The translations under genes and the position numbers were made by a program. Shown piece by piece: positions 59,123 to 64,000 of a stretch of DNA of 64,000 nt (position 1 is the stretch's first letter; each line of letters opens with the position of its first letter). Below the pieces are notes generated by a model. The model had not been told where the DNA came from and made no database searches. It saw only the letters and a list, made by a program, of their open reading frames with translations. Source of the stretch: Bradyrhizobium sp. cir1 (GTDB taxonomy: Bacteria > Pseudomonadota > Alphaproteobacteria > Rhizobiales > Xanthobacteraceae); the NCBI RefSeq assembly GCF_014198245.1, contig NZ_JACIHE010000028.1, positions 16,640 through 80,639 on the forward strand. Reading direction: 5' to 3'.

Positions 59123-60610
59123 ATGGAATTGCAGCAAACCCCAGCGCTGAATTATGGACCTGCCGTTCCTGCGGCGGTCGCTGCCGGCGGCATCGTCGAG
59201 ACCAGCATTCCCTCGCGTCTCGATGCGCTGCCGTGGCGCGGCTTTCACACCCGCGTCGTGCTGGCGCTCGGCATCACCTGGATCCTGGATGGGCTCGAGG
59301 TCACGCTTGCCGGCGCACTCTCCGGTGCGCTGAAGCAGAGTCCTTCGCTGCACTTCTCCAATCTCGATCTCGGCATCGCCAATTCCGCCTATCTCGCCGG
59401 CGCCGTGCTCGGTGCGCTCGGTTTCGGCTGGCTCACCGACCGCATTGGCCGCAAGAAGCTGTTCTTCATCACGCTCGCGCTCTATCTCTCGGCGACCGCC
59501 GCGACTGCATTGTCCTGGGACATCGCGAGCTACGCGCTGTTTCGCTTCCTCACCGGCGCCGGCATCGGCGGCGAATACACCGCGATCAATTCGACCATTC
59601 AGGAGCTGGTGCCGGCGCGCTATCGCGGCTGGACCGATCTCATCATCAACGGCAGCTTCTGGATCGGCGCTGCGATGGGGGCGGTGGCGGCCATCGTGCT
59701 GCTCGATCCTGCCGTGACCGGGCCCGATCTCGGCTGGCGACTCGCCTATCTCATCGGCGCCTCCATCGGTCTCGTCGTGCTCTTGATGCGGATGTGGATT
59801 CCGGAAAGCCCGCGCTGGCTGATGATCCACGGGCGGCCAGAGCAGGCCCATGCCATTGTTGACGACATCGAGCGTTCGGTGATCGGGCATGACCAGGATG
59901 CGAGCGGCGGGCGCTTCATAAAGATCCGGCTGAAGATGCGCGATCACACGCCGATCCGCGAGGTCGTGCATACGCTGTTTTCCGCCTATCGCCAGCGCGC
60001 GCTGGTCGGCCTCGTGCTGATGAGCGCGCAGGCGTTCTTCTACAACGCCATCTTCTTCACCTTCGCGCTGGTGCTGACCGATTTCTACGGGATCAGCGCC
60101 GATCATGTCGGCTGGTACCTGCTTCCCTTTGCCGCCGGCAATTTCCTCGGCCCGCTGCTGCTCGGCCGCCTGTTCGACACGCTCGGACGACGTACCATGA
60201 TCATGTTTACCTATGGCGTCTCAGGGCTGCTGCTGGCGTTCTCGGGCTACCTGTTCACGATCGGCGCGCTCAGTGCGCAAGGACAGACCATCGCCTGGAT
60301 GGTGATCTTCTTCTTTGCCTCGCCCGCCGCGAGCGCGGCTTATCTCACCGTCAGCGAGAATTTTCCGCTCGAAGTGCGCGCACTGGCGATTGCGGTGTTC
60401 TACGCGGTCGGCACCGGCATCGGCGGCGTGATCGGCCCTGCGCTGTTCGGCGCGCTGATCGACACGGGATCGCGCACCAGCGTATTCGCCGGCTATCTGC
60501 TGGGGGCATTCCTGATGATCGCGGCTGCGATCGTGGCGTGGCGCTATGCCGTCTCCGCGGAACGAAAATCGCTCGAACAAATAGCAAAGCCGCTCGCCTT
60601 TATGGAGTAG
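59123..60610 (+). CDS. MFS transporter (sugar/acid symporter-like)
   Basis: The product has 495 residues from the ATG at 59123; the ATG at 59042 (with AGGCGA upstream) is an alternative that adds 27 non-conserved residues. Twelve membrane helices are expected. MFS marks are GWLTDRIGRKKLFFITLALY after TM2, FRFLTGAGIGGEYTAINSTI in TM4 and PESPRWLMIHGRPEQA after TM6. GRLFDTLGRRTMIMFTYGV repeats the motif in the second half. This pattern is of the sugar-porter/metabolite:H+ symporter type. It lies 4 bases ahead of otsB, so it is probably co-transcribed with it. Confidence 0.88.
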   Translation: MELQQTPALNYGPAVPAAVAAGGIVETSIPSRLDALPWRGFHTRVVLALGITWILDGLEVTLAGALSGALKQSPSLHFSNLDLGIANSAYLAGAVLGALGFGWLTDRIGRKKLFFITLALYLSATAATALSWDIASYALFRFLTGAGIGGEYTAINSTIQELVPARYRGWTDLIINGSFWIGAAMGAVAAIVLLDPAVTGPDLGWRLAYLIGASIGLVVLLMRMWIPESPRWLMIHGRPEQAHAIVDDIERSVIGHDQDASGGRFIKIRLKMRDHTPIREVVHTLFSAYRQRALVGLVLMSAQAFFYNAIFFTFALVLTDFYGISADHVGWYLLPFAAGNFLGPLLLGRLFDTLGRRTMIMFTYGVSGLLLAFSGYLFTIGALSAQGQTIAWMVIFFFASPAASAAYLTVSENFPLEVRALAIAVFYAVGTGIGGVIGPALFGALIDTGSRTSVFAGYLLGAFLMIAAAIVAWRYAVSAERKSLEQIAKPLAFME

Positions 60611-60614
60611 ACTG

Positions 60615-61433
60615 ATGAAATCGGAACTTGCGGAAATGGCATTGGACCAGAAGCGCACCATGCTCGACGACGATGCGCCCGAATCGGTGCCGGTGCCGCA
60701 TGCGCTCGTCCCGCATCTCGACGAGACCGCGATCCTGCTCGACATCGACGGCACGCTGCTCGACCTGATGCCGACCCCGCGCGAGGTGTGGGTGCCGCCC
60801 GGCCTGTCGGAGACGCTCAACCGGCTGACAGAGCGCACCTCCGGAGCGTTGGCGCTGGTCAGCGGCCGCTCGCTCAACGACATCGACCTGATCTTCGCAC
60901 CCGATGTCTTCCGCGCCGTCGCAGGCCACGGCGCGGAGATGCGGCTGTCGGTGGACAATGAAGCGGACGACGTGCACGCGCCGCCGCTGGACAAGGAGCT
61001 GAAGCGGCGGCTCGCCGCGATCGCAAAGCTTTCGCCCGGCATTCTGCTCGAGGACAAGGGCTATTCGCTGGCGCTGCATTACCGCCTCGCGCCGCATGCG
61101 GAGAAGGCGATCTACGAATCCGTTTCGCTGATCCGCGCCGACCTGCCCAGCGCGCCCATTGAAGTGCTGCCGGGCAAGTTCGTCTGCGAGATCAAGCATT
61201 CGGGATTCACCAAGGCGAGCGGCGTGCACGAATTGATGAAGCATGAACCGTTTAGGGGACGCCGTCCGCTGTTCATCGGCGACGACGTCACGGATGAGAC
61301 GGTGTTCGCGATCATGCCCGACATGGACGGGCTCGCTTTCTCTGTCGGCCGCCGCGCCATGGGCGTGAACGGTCACTTCGATGCGCCGGCCGATGTGCGC
61401 ATGTTTCTCGCGCGCCTGCTCGATCCGAGGTGA
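60615..61433 (+). CDS. otsB: Trehalose-6-phosphate phosphatase
   Basis: The protein has 272 residues. HAD motifs are complete: motif I LLDIDGTLLDLM with the nucleophile Asp, motif II ALVSGRS, the Lys-containing region PGKFVCEIKHSGFTKASGV and motif IV FIGDDVTDETVF. It removes phosphate from trehalose-6-phosphate. It is followed by otsA 239 bases on, in the same direction. Confidence 0.95.
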   Translation: MKSELAEMALDQKRTMLDDDAPESVPVPHALVPHLDETAILLDIDGTLLDLMPTPREVWVPPGLSETLNRLTERTSGALALVSGRSLNDIDLIFAPDVFRAVAGHGAEMRLSVDNEADDVHAPPLDKELKRRLAAIAKLSPGILLEDKGYSLALHYRLAPHAEKAIYESVSLIRADLPSAPIEVLPGKFVCEIKHSGFTKASGVHELMKHEPFRGRRPLFIGDDVTDETVFAIMPDMDGLAFSVGRRAMGVNGHFDAPADVRMFLARLLDPR

Positions 61434-61672
61434 AACGAAGGCAGCGCCACGTCGCAGACACAATGCCGTCGGCACGGCACCCTTGCGCGGCACAATGCAT
61501 GCTGCGCAACACAACGCAAATGCTGTCTTTGCAGTGAAATTTCCCGGTTCCGTAGGCGAAACCCGTTCCAACGCGGATGCCCGATTTTGGTTTCAATCCG
61601 AAGAAATCATGACAGGAACCATATTGATGAACGGCAGTTAAACGGGGTGGAATGAACAGGAGGGGACGACCT

Positions 61673-63136
61673 GTGAACTTAGTCGTCGTTTCAAATCGCG
61701 TCGCCCGCAGCAAGCCCAATGAGCCCATGACGGGCGGGCTGGCTGCGGCATTGCTGCCCGTTGTCGAGCATTCAGGGGCCATCTGGGTGGGGTCGTCAGG
61801 CCGCGTGCGTGACGGCCATCAGAAGGAACCGTTTGCCGAGATCGAAGCGCTGGGTTCGGGCGCGATCGCAACGCTGGATCTGCCGGCGGCGCATTACGGC
61901 GGCTATTACGAAGGTTTTGCCAATTCGGCGTTGTGGCCGGCGCTGCATTCGCGCAGCGATCTGATTCGCGTCTCGCGCGAGGATTACGTCAGCTATCGCG
62001 AGGTCAACGCCTTCATGGCGCGCGCCTTGATGCGTTTCCGCAAAGCCCGGACCGCGTTCTGGGTGCAGGATTACCATTTCCTGGCGCTCGGCGCGGAGCT
62101 GCGCGATCTCGGCGTCGACGATCCGATCGGCTTCTTCCTGCACACGCCCTGGCCGGTGGCCGCGGTGATGCAGGGCGTGCCCAATCATCGTGAGCTGATC
62201 ACGGCGATGCTGGCTTACGACCTGCTCGGCTTTCAGACCGAGGAGGACCGGCAGAATTTTCTCGGTTATGTCGGCGGCGAGCTTGGTCTCGCCATCGACG
62301 ACGGTATCGTGATCTCGCAGCATGGTCGCACGCGCTGCGAGGTTTTCCCCATCGGTATCGATGCTGAAAAATTCGCAGCCTACGCCGCCAAGTCGGCATC
62401 GCATCCCGACGTGTCGCGACTGCGTCGCAGCCTCAATGGCGAGCGGCTCGCGATCGGCGTCGACCGGCTCGACTATTCCAAGGGCCTCGTCAACCGCATC
62501 AGCGCGTTCGACCGGCTCTGGACCGAGCAGCCGCAGTTTTCACGCAGCATCTCGCTGCTTCAGATCGCCAATCCCTCGCGCGGCGCGATCGAGGCCTATG
62601 GCAATCTCCAGAACGAGGTCGCGCGCCTCGTCACCGACGTCAACGGCCGCCACGGCGAGGTCGACTGGACGCCGATCCGCTATTTGAACAAGGGCTTCAG
62701 CCAGACCGTCCTAGCGGGCCTCTATCGTACCGCGCAGGTCGGCGTGGTGACGCCGCTGCATGACGGCATGAACTTGGTTGCCAAGGAATATGTCGCCGCC
62801 CAAAACGCGGCCGATCCCGGCGTACTGGTGCTGTCGAAATTTGCGGGTGCCGCCAACGAGCTCGACGCCGCGCTGCTGGTCAATCCGCACGACATCGACG
62901 GCATGGCGCGCGCGATCGCGATCGCGGCCTCGATGCCGCTCACCGAGCGCAAGATGCGCTGGGACGCGATGATGAAGAAGCTGCGCGGCCACACCATTCA
63001 GCAATGGTCCACCGATTTCGTCGCGGAGCTGGAGAAGAGCCGCACCCAGAAGGCCGCCGTCGCCCCGCTCGCAGCCCAGCCGCCGCAAGCGCTGCGCTGG
63101 CTGAAGTCGGCGATATCAGGCGTGCGGTTGATTTAG
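61673..63136 (+). CDS. otsA: Trehalose-6-phosphate synthase
   Basis: The frame starts at an ATG at 61652, but the GTG at 61673 has AGGAGGGG about 8 bases ahead and begins the conserved sequence NLVVVSNRVARSK, so I prefer it (487 residues). Glycosyltransferase family 20 marks are MTGGLAAALLP, FWVQDYHFLALGAELRD, FFLHTPWPVAAV, AIGVDRLDYSKGLVNRISAF and PLHDGMNLVAKEYVAAQ. It joins UDP-glucose and glucose-6-phosphate; with OtsB it makes trehalose for osmotic and desiccation protection. The otsB-otsA order is separated by a 239-base gap, so otsA may have its own promoter. Confidence 0.95.
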   Translation: MNLVVVSNRVARSKPNEPMTGGLAAALLPVVEHSGAIWVGSSGRVRDGHQKEPFAEIEALGSGAIATLDLPAAHYGGYYEGFANSALWPALHSRSDLIRVSREDYVSYREVNAFMARALMRFRKARTAFWVQDYHFLALGAELRDLGVDDPIGFFLHTPWPVAAVMQGVPNHRELITAMLAYDLLGFQTEEDRQNFLGYVGGELGLAIDDGIVISQHGRTRCEVFPIGIDAEKFAAYAAKSASHPDVSRLRRSLNGERLAIGVDRLDYSKGLVNRISAFDRLWTEQPQFSRSISLLQIANPSRGAIEAYGNLQNEVARLVTDVNGRHGEVDWTPIRYLNKGFSQTVLAGLYRTAQVGVVTPLHDGMNLVAKEYVAAQNAADPGVLVLSKFAGAANELDAALLVNPHDIDGMARAIAIAASMPLTERKMRWDAMMKKLRGHTIQQWSTDFVAELEKSRTQKAAVAPLAAQPPQALRWLKSAISGVRLI

Positions 63137-63149
63137 CGTGAACGTTCTT

Positions 63150-63260
63150 TCCCTCTCCCCTTGCGGGAGAGGGGTCGCGAGTTCTCCTCTCGTTTGAATG
63201 AGTGGTGAGAACCCCTCATCCGGCGCTTCGCGCCACCTTCTCCCGCAAGGGGAGAAGGGA
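63150..63260. repeat. Palindromic repeat family 5
   Basis: TCCCTCTCCCCTTGCGGGAG at the left pairs with CTCCCGCAAGGGGAGAAGGG at the right, with an inner GAGTTCTC/GAGAACCCCTC region. It lies between the convergent otsA and a small secreted protein gene, and could end transcription from both sides. Confidence 0.8.
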
Positions 63261-63268
63261 AGAGGACC

Positions 63269-63610
63269 TCAATAACAATACGATACGCCTTCCAGAATCG
63301 CGCATTGCCGCTTGTTCGGCGCGTTGGGATCGTCCAGCGGCACCACGCCCTTGCCCTGGCCGACGAAGACGCCGGGCCCGACATGCACAGAGCTCTTGTT
63401 GCCGATGATGACGCTCTGATGCGGCGTCGAGCTCGAGCGCGTCCCGTCCGGCCAGAGGATGGCATCGCCCGACAGCACCCCGCGCCGTCCGTCGTCGCAG
63501 CTGACATCCACGCCTTGCCGGGTGCAGACCTGTGCCAGCGCCGGCACGGCAAAGGCGGAGCTGAGGGCCGAAATCAGGCTCAGTGCGGCGATGGTCTTGC
63601 GGATGGTCAT
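63269..63610 (-). CDS. Small secreted protein of unknown function
   Basis: The product has 113 residues from the ATG at 63610, which starts a signal peptide (MTIRKTIAALSLISALSSAF, cleavage near ALAQ). The mature part has four cysteines (VCTRQGVDVSCDD at the start, RQCAILEGVSYCY at the end), which could form two disulfides, and a repeated GVFVGQGKGVVPL pattern. I do not recognise a named domain. It is divergent from the tRNA gene. Confidence 0.75.
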   Translation of the reverse strand: MTIRKTIAALSLISALSSAFAVPALAQVCTRQGVDVSCDDGRRGVLSGDAILWPDGTRSSSTPHQSVIIGNKSSVHVGPGVFVGQGKGVVPLDDPNAPNKRQCAILEGVSYCY

Positions 63611-63805
63611 GGCGTCCCCGGTGTGTTTCGCGGTCTCAAGTGAATCGTCGCGCCAAACCCGCCTCCGGTTCAGCCCGCGAGGGGTTCTAAAGCGCCCGCT
63701 GGCGCCTGATATTATTGCGTAAATACAATATCTTACGGAAAATTCACCCGATTTCCTCGCGATCCCTTGCAAAATCACCGGCGCCCCTTCAAGAGAGGGC
63801 GCTCC

Positions 63806-63895
63806 GGAGAGATGGCCGAGTGGCTTAAGGCGCACGCTTGGAAAGCGTGTGTGCGGGAAACCGTACCGTGGGTTCGAATCCCACTCTCTCCGCCA
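63806..63895 (+). tRNA. tRNA-Ser (anticodon GGA)
   Basis: The acceptor stem GGAGAGA (63806-63812) pairs with TCTCTCC (63885-63891), followed by discriminator G and CCA. The anticodon stem CACGC/GCGTG (63833-63837 and 63845-63849) encloses loop TTGGAAA with anticodon GGA at 63840-63842. A long variable arm, typical of serine tRNA, precedes GGTTCGAATCC. The encoded CCA end is present. Confidence 0.96.
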
Positions 63896-63904
63896 TCAGC
63901 CTCA

Positions 63905-64000
63905 TTGTCCGGCCCGGAGACATGGGTAACGAAACGTACCTAAGAGATGGGTGACAACCTCGTGCCGATCGGGTTGTCGCGGGGTTTCAAAGTCGTCTGC
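63905..64000. mobile_element. Possible end of an IS481-like element, cut by the window edge
   Basis: The stretch begins TGTCCGGCCCGGAGACATGG and contains two related segments, GAGACATGGGTAACG and AGAGATGGGTGACAAC, a pattern I associate with the terminal region of IS481-type elements. No transposase is visible because the window ends. It lies 10 bases after the tRNA-Ser gene. Confidence 0.35.

Overview
The window looks like a chromosomal segment of a Bradyrhizobium or close relative (Alphaproteobacteria, Nitrobacteraceae). It is GC-rich, and many intergenic gaps carry imperfect palindromic repeats of the kind typical of that group. The gene content also fits: form II cox-type molybdenum hydroxylase, lanthanide-type PQQ alcohol dehydrogenase, homogentisate pathway, AsmA, HAE1-type RND pump, and many MarR, Lrp and LuxR regulators. 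This placement is by family resemblance, not by alignment.

Layout. 0-2.5 kb: a LysM protein and a Spy-like secreted protein. 2.5-5.0 kb: a decayed type I restriction-modification locus, with the 3' end of hsdS, a complete vapBC-like toxin-antitoxin pair and a frameshifted hsdM; vapB, vapC and hsdM are joined by 4-nt start/stop overlaps. 5-18 kb: envelope and signalling genes (membrane adenylate/guanylate cyclase, AsmA protein, Crp/Fnr regulator, orphan DUF433 protein, RND adaptor and pump, OmpA-like protein, and a caspase-fold TPR protein that has lost both catalytic residues). 18-26 kb: a patchy accessory stretch (lactonase-like MBL protein, small secreted protein, methyltransferases, cupin, Fe-S/CCG protein, GNAT, ABC-type binding protein) with three copies of the 3' end of a marR gene and three copies of a ~49-bp repeat.

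26-36 kb: aromatic catabolism. A MarR regulator faces an operon of flavin monooxygenase, DUF2783 protein, MBL-fold protein, hmgA and fahA. An Lrp regulator faces hppD. Together they cover 4-hydroxyphenylpyruvate to homogentisate to fumarate plus acetoacetate, except maleylacetoacetate isomerase, which is not in the window. A CaiB/AMACR-type enzyme follows. 36-41 kb: a molybdenum hydroxylase operon (small, large, medium subunits) and a divergent CoxG-like gene.

41.5-46.2 kb: a XoxF-like PQQ dehydrogenase with the lanthanide-type DYD motif, a strong terminator, a gene fusing a XoxJ-like binding protein to a c-type cytochrome, and two paralogous LuxR response regulators. 46.2-50.9 kb: a five-gene detoxification-like operon (VOC, epoxide hydrolase, cupin, AhpD-like, alpha/beta hydrolase) facing an OhrR-like MarR gene, with two matching 29-bp candidate operators between them. 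51-53.5 kb: a FIST (NosP-like) gene translationally coupled to a hybrid histidine kinase. 53.7-58.2 kb: two tandem chemoreceptors with different sensor domains but nearly identical signalling halves. 58.6-64 kb: DUF3175 protein, MFS transporter, otsB and otsA for trehalose synthesis, a small secreted protein, tRNA-Ser(GGA), and what may be the edge of an insertion sequence at the window end.
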